Shown here piece by piece: positions 1-11,029 of a stretch of 64,000 nucleotides of DNA. The position numbers and the translations under genes are program-made. The stretch is from Enchytraeus crypticus (taxonomy: Eukaryota; Annelida; Clitellata; Enchytraeida; Enchytraeidae): positions 1,627,501-1,691,500 of the forward strand of contig CAJHZI010000208.1 in NCBI GenBank assembly GCA_905160935.1, written 5' to 3'. Under the pieces are notes generated by a model, which was given only the letters and a program-made list of their open reading frames with translations, had not been told where the DNA came from and did no database searches. Each line of letters begins with the position of its first letter. Positions within the stretch are counted from its first letter, which is position 1.

Positions 1-45
1 CCTAATTGAATTCACTGCTTCATGATTTAGATGGCTCCGTGAACA

Positions 46-300
46 ATTGTTTAACCAGGGTCGGGATACTAATAGACCTTGTCAAATACTCTCTGTACCA
101 CACTAAATCAGCCGTCAATTCCCTAATTTTTCCATTCGTTTAAAATTTGTAGAAATTTCTTGAGCCTAGGCTCTCACCAATCGAATGTTCTTTCTGACGT
201 TAGATTAGATCTTAGTGCTTTGGTTGCCTTCTATGACACTTGAAGTAACCGGTCTATTCTTCAAACAACCAGGACATAACACGGGGATATGTGAATAACC
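46..300 (+). repeat. Dispersed repeat family F, copy 1
   Basis: Shares with copies at 4230, 10785, 40160 (inverted), 43760 and 51184 the blocks TTTAACCAGGGTCGGGATAC, CACCAATCGAATG.CTTTCTGACGTT, ATCTTAGTGCTTTG and ACACGGGGATATGT. Three copies carry (TCA)n or (GAT)n tracts at one end, as in some RTE-type non-LTR elements. The family is not identified. Confidence 0.75.
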
Positions 301-2650
301 CATGAGAGTAATTATTAATTTTGTTAACTATACACTATTGTCAAATTAAATATTTTGTAACAAATTTAGTATCACTATTACTGATTGTTCACTTCGATGT
401 TTGCTTGCCTAAAGCTATGATTCGGGGCCAATGGGTTGTTTTATGTGATTAACCCGAAATTCAGTAGCAACACTTACGTGTACGCTCCCTTTCTCCAAAC
501 TTGGATGATCTAATTGTTTAATCTCGCAATTTATGTTTGTCTAATTAAAAACTAAATCCTTTGCCAGTGTCTGAGTTAACCAGCAGTGTCCTTTGGCATA
601 TAAATGCAGTCATTTTATATTTTAGATTTGAATTTTTCTTAAAATGTCACACGCAAAACTTGATCCAACTTATTTGTACTGAATATCTCACTACTTACAT
701 GGCTGAATCGAATTTTAAATATAAAATATTAACAAAGCATAGTTGACGCAGGCTATCTCTTTCGCAACACAACGTTATATTCAGTAAATTGAATGACTTA
801 GAGAGATTAAGCCAATATCTAGTTGTATGCCTAATTTTATGTGAAAATTTGTGCACCAATTAGATCAAAATTAATACTCATCAATTAACTTACGCTAGGC
901 TATCGTCGTTAAAAGTGCAATTCTGTTTTATTTTTCGGTGCCATCTGAACTTAGGCCTGGAATCTTATACTCAAGTGTGTCCGTCTGAGAGTTATTTTAG
1001 ATTCACTGAGGAAGACATAGGGCTTCAAAAGTTCTGCAGAATTCTATAATTAAATGCCGAGAATTTAAAGTGCTTAAGGTCCAGACTTTTTGGGGAATAA
1101 TTTAGTGAAAATGTGAAAAGGATAGCAGTTGCTTGATATATTAGATTCAATGGAATGTACAGAAGATAGGCTTTTGTCGTAAATCGATCGCAAAGTTACA
1201 ACCCGTACCCTCGCTAAAGGGTGATTAAGAAATCAACTTCACTTTTTATACTTTGACCTTGAGCGTATCAGTATTATTTCGTGATATTCTTATATTAATT
1301 GATGGTTATATTTAGAGGCTCATTTATTTGCATACAGGCCTAGCATGTAATTTCCATAGGCTGCAGTAAAATTTCAGAGTCACATTTGGCGAATTGTTTA
1401 ATTTAACATGGTAAAAGTCGGGCCATCTCTGACAGTATCCATTGTGATAGGTAACAGACGTTAAACTTATTATCTTTGTACCTTTATAGTAGGGCATGTT
1501 ATGAGGCACGTAAAAATTTAGGTATATATAGAGGCATATGGCTATGTAGTATATTTAGGCCTCTTATTCTTGTATAAAGTATGTCTTCTTGTAATGTAAG
1601 TTAAGCATGCATAGGGTAATTCTCCTTACGTGTATATATTATGACTCGTATTGCAATATAAGTATACATACAGCAAGGCTAATTATACGTGTATATAGTA
1701 AAGTAGGGATACCTATACAGTTTACAGAAAGGAACGTAATGAAGGACGCAATTAGGAAGTCTGTGAAGTATGTAGTGAGGTATGTAGTGAAGCTTACATA
1801 TACATGTACATGTATATTGAGGCTCAGATTGAGGCGCATAGTGAGGCATATAATGGGATATCTCAATAAGCTTAGTCGTTGTAAGAAATTTACGATGTAC
1901 AGTTGTACGTTAATGGCAAAACTGCATTGAATGCTGACAATGTTTATTAGTTTAAATTGTTTCATGAATCAATCAATAGATATGCAGATAAGTAGCTTAA
2001 TAATTAATTCTCATGCTATCAATGATACTTATTATTAACTATTATTGAGGAATTTTCTTAATAATTAATTATCCAATTTTTTGTAGCTATTTCATGTATT
2101 GAGTTTCGGTAGATCTTAGGTAAGCATTACATTTGATGTTTCATGACCCAGTACGGTTTTGTAATGTTATGTTCTATTATGATCTATATTTTTGATGCTA
2201 TGTTATGTTATGTTATGTTGTGTTATGTTATACATGTATGATATAGCAAATAGTCCTTGGCAGATGCAAGTTTACTAATTATTTAGCCATGTATTTCGGA
2301 TGAATTTTGCAGCAAAGAGCTCAACTATATTCATCAGTTTTGTTTAGCATTCTGTTACACTTTCTAAGAAAATGTGAGGGGCATCATATTTACTTATATT
2401 ACTTTTCAGATTTCTATGCACTGCGCAGTAAACATGCAATCTGGACTGCTATGTTTCTATAACAATATGCGAAATTAGATATTATGTCTCAAGAAAAATG
2501 ACAGGTTCACGGTGCAAATTGCTAACTTCACAACAATTTCCTATGTTTCTGACTCATATATAGCCATCAGCATTTACTACAACATCAATTTACCTCATGT
2601 CAAATCGTTAAACCGCCATTTTAATAAACATCCTAAACGTAATGTGGTAA
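301..2650. other. No gene recognised (upstream of MMP)
   Basis: AT-rich sequence with many stops in all frames. Short open frames (for example around 1607-1965) are AT-biased and lack known domains. The missing MMP pro-domain exons were searched for here without success. Short TTATG runs occur near 2195-2230. Confidence 0.5.
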
Positions 2651-2785
2651 AAAAGCTGGTAAAGCTAATGTTAACGTCAGTTTCCTCATTCGAAATCGAT
2701 GTCACTGACGGGCGAGCCCAGGATTTGAACACCGCACATACTGATCCACGGACGAATATCTTACCGACATCGCCACATCTAACAC
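2651..2785 (-). repeat. tRNA-derived SINE, family A
   Basis: Read on the minus strand it has a tRNA-like head with a B box (GTGTTCAAATCCTGG) and a tail TGAGGAAACTGACGTTAAC. It matches the better-preserved copy at 50738-50870 along its length. Confidence 0.8.
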
Positions 2786-3376
2786 TTGAAGCTATTTTAC
2801 GTTTCATATGCAGCATCTTCTTCTTTAGCTCCGATTATGTCAGTCGTCGATCGCGATGTTATCCAGCGAAGATTAGCTATGTTTGATAAATGAACAATAC
2901 TGCAATCAATCTTTTCACGCACGCGCTACTGACGGGTAACGTGCGCTTCCGGGAGAAATCTCGAATGGCAGAAATTCTTGGAATATCTGGCATCACTGCA
3001 CTCTCATGGCAATATAAGCTTACTATTGGCCTTTGTACCTCTGCTGGCCTTTTGCAGAAGAAATGCACGGATTAAATGTCCTTCATGCATTTATTATTCA
3101 AACATCGAATGCAATCTGTTTTATAATTCGCGTCACCTGGACAAATTAATATATGGGTATCCTACTGGACTTATACGCAGAGTGCCATGGATTTGACTTT
3201 CTTCATGATATCAACCGTAGAGGCGGTCACAGACGTATAATTAATCTGACTTTATATTTAATGACTTAATTTTGCGGTATCGAAGCCACTAAATGTGAAT
3301 GTTAAGTATGAATATAAAACGTGTAGAGTCCATATCGCAGTGATATAATATTTCATGGTTAATAATTTCTGCACAG

Positions 3377-3522
3377 ATAATCACCTGGGTTGTGATAAGA
3401 CGTTTGACGGTCACGGAGGTGAACTGGCGCATTCGTGGGCTGGGGGTGATATTCATTTTGATGACGACGAAAATTACAGGAAATTTGACGATGATGAAGA
3501 AGACAAAATAAATCTGCTGAAG
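3377..3522 (+). CDS. MMP exon: calcium-binding and structural-zinc part of the catalytic domain
   Basis: The acceptor is tctgcacag and the donor AAG|gtagac. The exon starts with 2 nt of a split codon and ends in phase 0. It encodes CDKTFDGHGGELAHSW, GGDIHFDDDE and INLLK, matching the MMP segment just before the active-site helix. An extra acidic run (DDDEED) follows the conserved HFDDDE. An open frame continues upstream to an ATG at 3355, but that ATG lies before the acceptor and is probably intronic. Confidence 0.9.
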
Positions 3523-4970
3523 GTAGACAAGTTCCCTTGTATAATTTTTAATTTAGAACGATCGATAATTCGTATTTTAACTATATTTCAGCGCAAAGAT
3601 ATCAGCTTTAGATATCCGGCTAACCTTATCATCGGATTAGTTAATTCTGAAAGAAGGGAACTATTGTACTATACATGGATTGTATAGTTATTTTATTGTT
3701 TTAAAAGATCCCTTTAAGATGATTCTTTATCGTTTGAAATTTGAACAATCAGAAAAGCTGGAGAAGCTTAGTCATTTCGCTCTAAGGTCGGCGTAGGCAC
3801 GTCTTAGCACAGTACTAGGTAAATTTAAAAAGTTCAGTTTTTAATTATGATGAACCATTCCACCCAAGAATAAAAGTTTATTAATTTCACAAATATTTTG
3901 CAGATGTTGCTCATATTATTCACCAGGTGGCAATGTTTATTTAATAGTTTTGGCCTATATTATTGACGTTCACCAGGTGGCAGTGCACGAAGTTGGTCAC
4001 GTGCTCGGACTGCTTCACACGGATCATCAGCCGTCTATTATGTATCCAATCTACATACCATCGCTACCTCACTATGATCTCGAGCTTCTGCGCCAGGTAG
4101 GACATTTTAAAGTAATTCTGTAAGTCCCAACGATAGAAAATATAAGAAAGTCCAAAGAATAAATAGAATTTAGAGTTGGAATCTCAAAATCGTATAACAT
4201 CGTCATAAATTTATTCCCTTTATTTCTAATATAATAGCGTCGGGATACGAATATACCTACCCTACTCCTCTCTATCCTACAGAATATCATCGGTCAATCT
4301 CCAATTTTTCATATCCTTCTTATTCACCGCATTCCACGTCAGTTGTGGTCTACCTCTTTTTTATCGATGAAATGATATCTTTAGATCATAACTAGATGGC
4401 CGCCGCAGTTATCGATAAACTTAATAGTTAACTACTAAAGGGTTTAAGGATTAAAATTGTTAACGATTAATCGAAAATCTTAATTTGCCTACTTGACATA
4501 ACCTGAAGCAATTTGCGGGAGCGTAAATTAAATAACAATTGTCTACAGCAGATTAGCATGCGATTAATAACTAATCGTTAATTTTGAAAACGTTGACTGT
4601 TAATCTCTTTTAATCGTAATCAGCCCTATAAAAATATATGTGCCAATCCAATCAATGTTCCATCTATGCACCAATCTATGCACCAAACTATGCACCTATC
4701 TTTGCGGAAATCTATGCACCAATCGACGCGCCAATGTAATATTATATGCAGCAATCTTCATTTATGAGTGACAAACACTGCACAAATAGTTCTGTTGGGT
4801 TACCTTAAAATACCCTTCATTATATTTAATATGACACGTCAGATATATTAAGCTTCATATCTCTTCAGCAGCTACAAAATTACTGTAAATGTAATAATAC
4901 GTATGATCTACTCCATAAAAAGGATTCCAGCTAAAAGTAGCCCTAAAATTGAAATGAAATTATGCATCTC

Positions 4971-5021
<51 letters not shown>

Positions 5022-7143
5022 TACATATAATTACTGTATTACCTGCTTTTCTCTCGAATAAATTTGGTTAAACCCAATTTTAGTCTATATTAGTAAATAT
5101 TTCTATTTAATGATATCAGGATCGAGATGCCGCCCAGAGGCTGTATGGAGTCTGCAAGGGAACGTTTAATGCAGTCTTCGACATGGTCCGTAAAACCAGG
5201 ATCACGAATCTTCACGCAAACTCTGACGGTGAAGGATCCGAAACAGCTACCGGAACCGAACCAGACGGCGGATCATGGAGCTATATCTACAACTCGTTTT
5301 TCTTCCGTAAGAATCGCTACTGGAAGTACGAAAACAGCGCCAGTCGAACCCGTTACGGAGATCCGAGCATAACATCACGTGATTGGTCCGGGGTCCCGGA
5401 AGATTTTGAAGCCGTCACCCAAGTAGTGACACGTGACCAAAGCACTTCCGACAATTACGTCATCGATACTTTCTTCTTTAAAGGTAAGTTAAAATTTAGT
5501 TCAAATAACTTAGATTAGGTTATAATAGAAATTTTTATAAGAGATGAAAGTAATCATGTGATATGGTTTCTAGTAACTTTAAGCAATGGTACTCGATCAT
5601 GTCATGGACGACAGTAGCACCCAAAGTATTACTATATTGCGTTATGTACATGTATGCTGTCAGCGTCGATCTAGCTGAGTTTCGAATCCTTAGCATTCGC
5701 TTTATCAGACAAGTGTGTTATCCACTTGATCTCTAGAACGATGTACATGTACGTATTGGGACGTAACCTTGGTTTATATTCTTTCAGAGTTTTTCAATAT
5801 TATTTTATGACGATTGAAATACGATACTAATTCCTATAACTCATTAGCTTCGTGACTGACTGTGATTGCAGGCGACCAATACTACAAATATCTAGAGAAT
5901 GAGGATAAGGTGATAGAAGGCTATCCAAGGCTGATCTCAACAGACTTTGTAGCTGCTCAGGGCTGCAATGAATCTCTTCCCGCAAGTTCTGGTTTAGATA
6001 CAGTCTACTTCAATAACACCGATGATCACATCTATTTCTATAAGGGAGAATGGGTAAGCTTTATTTGGTCCCCTCATAATCAATCAGTCAATTAATCAAT
6101 CAGTCAATATAATCATCCAGTCTATTGATAACTTAATTAATTAATTAGTCAATTAACCACTCAGACTGTCGGACACTCATTTAACCGATCTGCGCATTCA
6201 TTTATGCTCTATTTTATGCAGACTCTAAGAAAATTAGAAAATCTCTCTTAAGTCCAGGGTATAAAATTATAGATAGATAATTTGATTATAATGCTGATTT
6301 TAGTCAAAGTTGTGCTAAAATTGAAATTAACGTTATCTCTGTGTGGCTATGATTTACATTTTTTTCTGTAGCACTAGTGTACAGAAATACCAATAGTTTG
6401 GTGTGCTGTATGTACTATGAATTATCAGATCTAGTAATATTGTTGTGATCGAACCTCTGACTTCCTACTTCTCAGATATTTCTTGTATACTTTTATAAAT
6501 TTAACAATATAATCTATGCGAAACAATTTCAGCTAATTTTTATATTTTGGTCAAATAAAACACTATTTCACGACAATAACCATGTGACAATAATCATGTA
6601 ACAGTAACCATGTGGCAAAAACTATGACAATATTCATGCAACAATAACTATGCGATAATAACCATGTAACAATAACCATGTGACAATAATCACACAACAA
6701 TAACCATGCGACAATAACCATGTGACAATAACCATGAGAAAATAACCATGTCATAATGACCATGTGAAAATAGCCATGTGAAGATAACTATGTGACAATA
6801 ACCATGTGACAATAACTCACTAATCGAATACATAGACTAACAGACTAATATTGCTCAGGTGTGGATGGTGGATGTGAGGGGGATGGGAGGAATCAACAAA
6901 CCCACCACCGCCTGTCCAGTAAAACGTCACTTTACTGACCTCTATGACGTAATCGGTGATCAACCTCTAACAGGTGACGTCAGCTCAGTCTACCACTCGT
7001 ACAGCAGTCGTAAGACGTATATTTTAAAGGAGGAGAGCGTGTATATAGTCGAGACTCCCGAACCGATGACGGGCGAGCGTTCAAGACTTGTCTACGGTTC
7101 ACCCTGGTACAACATCTGGCATGATATTTGTGATGTCGACTGA
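3377..7143 (+). CDS. Matrix metalloproteinase with hemopexin domain, 5' end missing (five exons)
   Basis: Coding exons are 3377-3522, 3977-4096, 5120-5483, 5872-6053 and 6859-7143 (stop included). All introns are GT-AG and all phases match, giving 364 codons. Seen: the structural calcium/zinc segment FDGHGGELAHSW...GDIHFDDDE, the zinc-binding helix HEVGHVLGLLH, the Met-turn SIMYP, then a four-bladed hemopexin domain bounded by Cys near its start (VCKGTF) and the C-terminal Cys (HDIC). In this family the three histidines bind the catalytic zinc, the glutamate is the general base, and the enzyme is secreted to cleave extracellular matrix or surface proteins. The protein lacks a normal hinge: the RLYG that ends the catalytic domain runs directly into the first hemopexin cysteine. 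The first exon starts inside a codon, so at least one more exon precedes it. No cysteine-switch (PRCGxPD) exon or signal peptide was found in 1-3376. Family assignment is firm; the subtype is unknown. Confidence 0.93.
3977..4096 (+). CDS. MMP exon: active-site zinc helix and Met-turn
   Basis: The exon has exactly 40 codons, phase 0 at both ends, acceptor ttcaccag and donor CAG|gtagga. It encodes VAVHEVGHVLGLLHTDH and then SIMYPIY. The HExGHxxGxxH motif with a downstream methionine is the metzincin signature, and all three zinc-binding histidines and the catalytic glutamate are intact. This exon is too short to stand out as an ORF but is the diagnostic one. A 12-bp copy of its acceptor and first bases lies 50 bp upstream. 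Confidence 0.95.
4230..4372 (+). repeat. Dispersed repeat family F, copy 2 (MMP intron)
   Basis: Blocks GTCGGGATACGAATA and CTCCTCTCTATCCTAC match the first half of the family. It is truncated and lies in the intron after the active-site exon. Confidence 0.6.
4655..4742 (+). repeat. Short 12-13 bp tandem repeat (MMP intron)
   Basis: Degenerate repeats of CCAATCTATGCA, about six units, in the same intron. Confidence 0.6.
4974..5019. repeat. (TA)n microsatellite (MMP intron)
   Basis: Pure TA run of about 46 bp, 100 bp upstream of the next exon. Confidence 0.95.
5120..5483 (+). CDS. MMP exon: end of catalytic domain fused to hemopexin blades 1-2
   Basis: The acceptor is tgatatcag and the donor AAAG|gtaag (phase 1). 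The exon opens with DRDAAQRLYG, equivalent to the last helix of MMP catalytic domains, and continues at once with VCKGTFNAVF, the first cysteine and strand of a hemopexin domain. Blade motifs SFFFRKNRYWKY and DTFFFKG follow. A Gly/Thr/Glu-rich loop (GEGSETATGTEPDGG) interrupts blade 1. No proline-rich hinge lies between the domains. Confidence 0.92.
5675..5757 (-). repeat. tRNA-like SINE remnant (MMP intron)
   Basis: The minus strand reads AAGTGGATAACACACTTG and then AGGATTCGAAACTC, resembling A- and B-box regions. A related fragment is visible at 42715-42760. The stems do not pair as in a functional tRNA. Confidence 0.45.
5872..6053 (+). CDS. MMP exon: hemopexin blades 2-3
   Basis: The acceptor is gtgattgcag and the donor TGG|gtaagc; phase is 1 in, 0 out. 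It encodes GDQYYKYLENEDKVIEGYP, the end of blade 2 with the typical GYP turn, then LDTVYFNN and HIYFYKGEW of blade 3. An additional Cys (QGCNE) lies between the blades and could pair with the Cys in the last exon (TACPV); the pairing is inferred. Confidence 0.9.
6571..6816 (+). repeat. 14-bp minisatellite (last MMP intron)
   Basis: About 17 degenerate copies of TGACAATAACCATG. It fills nearly a third of the 805-bp intron and stops about 42 bp before the acceptor of the last exon. Confidence 0.9.
6859..7143 (+). CDS. MMP terminal exon: hemopexin blades 3-4 and stop
   Basis: The acceptor is attgctcag, phase 0. The exon encodes VWMVDVRG (end of blade 3), then KTYILKEESVYIVE (blade 4), and ends WHDICDVD followed by TGA at 7141-7143. 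The Cys four residues from the end corresponds to the partner of the first hemopexin cysteine. No membrane anchor or GPI signal follows, so a soluble enzyme is expected. Confidence 0.92.
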   Translation: MWMVDVRGMGGINKPTTACPVKRHFTDLYDVIGDQPLTGDVSSVYHSYSSRKTYILKEESVYIVETPEPMTGERSRLVYGSPWYNIWHDICDVD

Positions 7144-10100
7144 ACGCTGGAGATGCCATGGTTTGGCCAAAAGGAAGCGAAAGTCGTATACGATGATTGT
7201 TTGTTGTATCATTTAGAGCTACTAAATCTTTTGAGAGCAATACGTAGCCTATTTTAGTTGTTTCATAGTAGGCAGAAAATCTTTGATTCAGAGTAAAGTA
7301 AGTATTGCTAATATCATGCTTGGTAAGTGTAGACGTCTAACTCAATTATAAAAATTAATTCATATTCTCTGAAGTACAGTGTAGTACATTTTTCATAAGA
7401 TTCGCTTGTAGATGTTTTCTTTAAATTATGTAACACAACGTAACCCAGCTTCTTCCAGCAGGAATTTCCCTTCGAAATTTATAAATATTCAAATCGACAG
7501 GAATCCAAAGTGATGCTGGGAAATGAAGTAGTAGTAGTACGTGTAGTTCATGTACTGCTACATGTAGTTTACTAGTTTAATTGTTTTCTTTATTTTTGAT
7601 AGAACTAATTGTGACGGTACCAAGATTCAAGGGAGTCCTAGGTGTTTATTTATACTTTCAAAACTATTTGATTTTCCTGAAAAAAATTACAACGAATTCA
7701 TGGCAAGATGAAAATTGATCTTTAGCATTCATAATCATACAGCCTATAAAATAAGCCATACAAATTATATTTTAAATATGTTAAAAGTTTATGTAAACTT
7801 TAACATTGACTCTAGTTAGATATTTTAATAGCAATTTTATTTTTATTGATTTTTATTGATCTCTGTAGATTGATTATTGTGTTATTTTTAAACCCAAGAT
7901 ATAATCACTCACATTAATCAGAGCCCAACTAATGGCTCATTTAAATTACGGCTTTGATGAAGATAAATGAGAGTAAATTAAATCTGTGCGAATTTTTCTT
8001 TTCGATCTTTCTTTGTTATTTTTCATCTTACTTTTGACATTGTTCCCATTATGTTAGCTTAAACTTCAAAATTGTTAAATATCTGACTCAAGCTTATATA
8101 TCTTGATATATCTCCTGATCTTTTTTTGTATATAGTATCGCTCATATTCTACCATTTCCATTTTCTGTAGTAGGCTGAAAACACATCTCTTCTCCCATAG
8201 ATAAACGTTATCATGCCTGACAGATTTTTGGCCACCGGATCGGCACAGTTTAGATCTCTTTTCTTTCTCTTCAAAGCATGTTTTTCAAGATGTTTTGGTG
8301 AATAAATTTGTAGTGATATGTGATGGAGGAACGATTCTGACTTCATCCTTGTATGAGGAAATGGACATTAAACCTTTATTGTTATTATGGTATAATAAAG
8401 AAAAAAAAATCATCATTTCCCTCGACGTTTTGACCTATCGATGAATATTTTGGCCCGATTACCTTCAATACTAAAGTATTAAATGTGAAAACACTCTATT
8501 TCGTATGCATTTGAGATGTTAATTTTTATAAATGTTGAAAGAGTGTAATTTCTGTGAAGTTATGAAATATAATGGAGATCTTTAGACCAGATTTTGAAGA
8601 TCAGTAAAGTTCCTTGCGTTCTATTCCTGGACCGCCTGAATTATGAGAAAGAATTGTAATTTAAGGGAACGGTAATTGAATTATTTATAATTAAATTGAT
8701 AATTAAATCTAAATTGCGCAATGAGTTAAATATACGTCAATGAAATTGTTAGATATCATCAATGTTAATAATTTTCTGCAATTGGAGTTTCAAAATGTTA
8801 AAACTTAATCAAATTCTTATGGCCTAATTACCATTTTAAATGATATCTATTTATTATTAATAAACGCTTTAAAATGAGCTCTCTGGCCTATTTTACCATA
8901 CATGCATTATTAAATCATCAAATGCACATAAGACTAAATGTGTGATATGAAGCTAGCATAGAATTAGGCCTAATTACTTTGCAAAAATGTTTCAATAGTT
9001 ACGGTTTAAAAGAAGGCAGGACAAAGTATTACCATTGCCATTACAGAGCCTGCATCTATCATACCATCTGTGTAGACTTTCTGAATCTCGAATATTTACT
9101 GCGATATTATATCATTCAGACGATGTACAGTTTTATTTCAGCTATTACTCGTTATATGTAATTAGTAATCAATTAATTGATTGCGTAATTACGTAGTAGG
9201 TGTTATTTGATATATTTGCATGTAAATTCGCCGCAAAGACTTTGTGATACATGCTTTACGCTTGAATTGCTTAAATCATCTCCTGCTTGAATTAATTGTC
9301 TCAGTATTGCATAAAGTATTTTCTTGCATACTTGTACATGTATATCTAAATGCAGTGCGTATCTATTTTATTTATTTTTATCGAGTTGTTTTTGTTTAGG
9401 AATTATTTATTGTTGTATCGATAGCTTATATATCTGAGATATTGTTCGTTGTAATATAAGTAAAGAAGCTTAGTCAAATACTGCAACTTATATCTGCCAC
9501 TTTGGTGGTCCATATTTACTGATTTAACTGAACTCAACTGCATATTTGAATAACAGTTTTTACCATCAGAAGATTTTGCCAATTTCTCCCTAAAATATTA
9601 GATAAATCTATTGAATAATAATTTAATTTTCCAACAAAAATGTTTCGATTTAAATGTCTTCATAGTTTATAGACTTATTTCATGGAGCTACGGGAAGAAT
9701 TGTATTGATGGTTTAAATATTATTATGCTTCATATTTTTAAATATTTCTATTGCGTTTAGGAATAAATATTAATTTGTAATTATTTAGTGTAAGTAAACC
9801 CAGGAAAGCTTAGATATCTTTGAAAACTTCGTGTTACCTTCGTTTAAACGACACCATTTAAGTATCAAGACTATTAATAACTGATTAATGTGATATCATT
9901 TTGAATTCAATAATTCGCACCAACGTCCTAACAACATTTTATTGGTAATTCAGCTAACTTAGGAATTTGATCTATTTCATATAAACCTGCACTGCGTTCC
10001 GGAGCATTCTGAAAACTATCAAGAATAAGGTCGCTAAATTAAGACGTATCGTACAGCATCTCTGCAACGATATACAAACTAATAAATCAATAATTTCTCT

Positions 10101-10500
10101 TAACAAAATACCCTGTCGTACTCTGAATCCAGAACTGATGTGCATTGCAGATGAATGTTGTGAATGTTGTAAATCGACTGCACTTCGGTGTCTGTATGTT
10201 GTTTTCTGTGCTCACTATGATATTCACTTGACCATACTAGAGTTGGATTAAACATCGTGTTACGAGACGATTTCTGCTTTACTTAGCATTGCAGCTCCCC
10301 CCGTTGATATCGTGATTGTGGTATATGTTAAATAGATATATTGTAATTGTTATTAATATCATCACATACTTCTAGCAAAGATACTGTAAAAGTCAAACTT
10401 CCGTTCAAAATACATTTTATTTTCTAAAGTCGTAAACTACGAAAAAGTAAAATATTGCACATGTATATGTTGCTTAAAAAGTGACTAGTTGCCTGCTATA
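7144..10500. other. 3' flank of MMP and intergenic DNA
   Basis: Apart from the family B repeat at 8150-8400 nothing is recognised. The MMP 3' UTR end could not be placed; no convincing AATAAA lies within the first kilobase. Confidence 0.5.
8150..8400 (+). repeat. Retroposon-like repeat family B
   Basis: Ends in GAGGAAATGGACATTAAACC followed by a TTATT-rich tail. Its internal part pairs with the inverted copies at 40618-40745 and 37490-37600 (block TGAAAAACATGC, and AAACTGTGCCG on the other strand). An AATAAAG near its end could be used as a poly(A) signal. Confidence 0.65.
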
Positions 10501-10570
10501 ACCAATAAGTATATTAAATAAGTCAGCATTTTAAATCATGGTCCTAGCAGAGTGTGATATCTTCCATATA

Positions 10571-10739
<169 letters not shown>

Positions 10740-10784
10740 TGGAATATGACGGATTAGTATTTCTAGACGTTTCTGGAGCATAGG

Positions 10785-10912
10785 CGTTCACCAATCGAAT
10801 GCCCTTTTTGACGTTGGTTTCGATCTTAGTGCTTTGTCTACTTTTGCGTCACTAGTATGCAATCCACGGTTGGTCTTTGCTTCATCAACCCGGATGAAAC
10901 CTGGGTATAGGC
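10785..10912 (+). repeat. Dispersed repeat family F, copy 3
   Basis: Blocks TTCACCAATCGAATGCC, TTGACGTT and GATCTTAGTGCTTTG match copies 1 and 5. It sits between two TA microsatellites. Confidence 0.75.
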
Positions 10913-10919
10913 CTATATC

Positions 10920-10921
<2 letters not shown>

Positions 10922-10968
<47 letters not shown>

Positions 10969-10996
10969 TATGTATATATACATTTATATATATAAA
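10922..10996. repeat. (TA)n microsatellite
   Basis: TA-rich run directly after repeat F copy 3, with a few interruptions. Confidence 0.9.
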
Positions 10997-11029
10997 TGTG
11001 TGTTTTTATGTACAAATTATATATACATA

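Noticed and set aside
2890-3196. Overlapping frames considered as the MMP signal peptide or pro-domain exon
   Set aside because: A short hydrophobic run (ISLLLAFVPLLAFCR) is present but no cysteine-switch motif, and the joins to 3377 are not convincing.
3355-3376. ATG at 3355 as a possible MMP start
   Set aside because: It lies upstream of a good acceptor (gcacag at 3371-3376) and would leave a protease without signal, pro-domain or first catalytic strands.
3523-3687. Open-frame extension past the first MMP exon
   Set aside because: Sequence after AAG at 3522 stops resembling MMPs, and GTAGAC fits a donor that joins the HExxH exon in phase.
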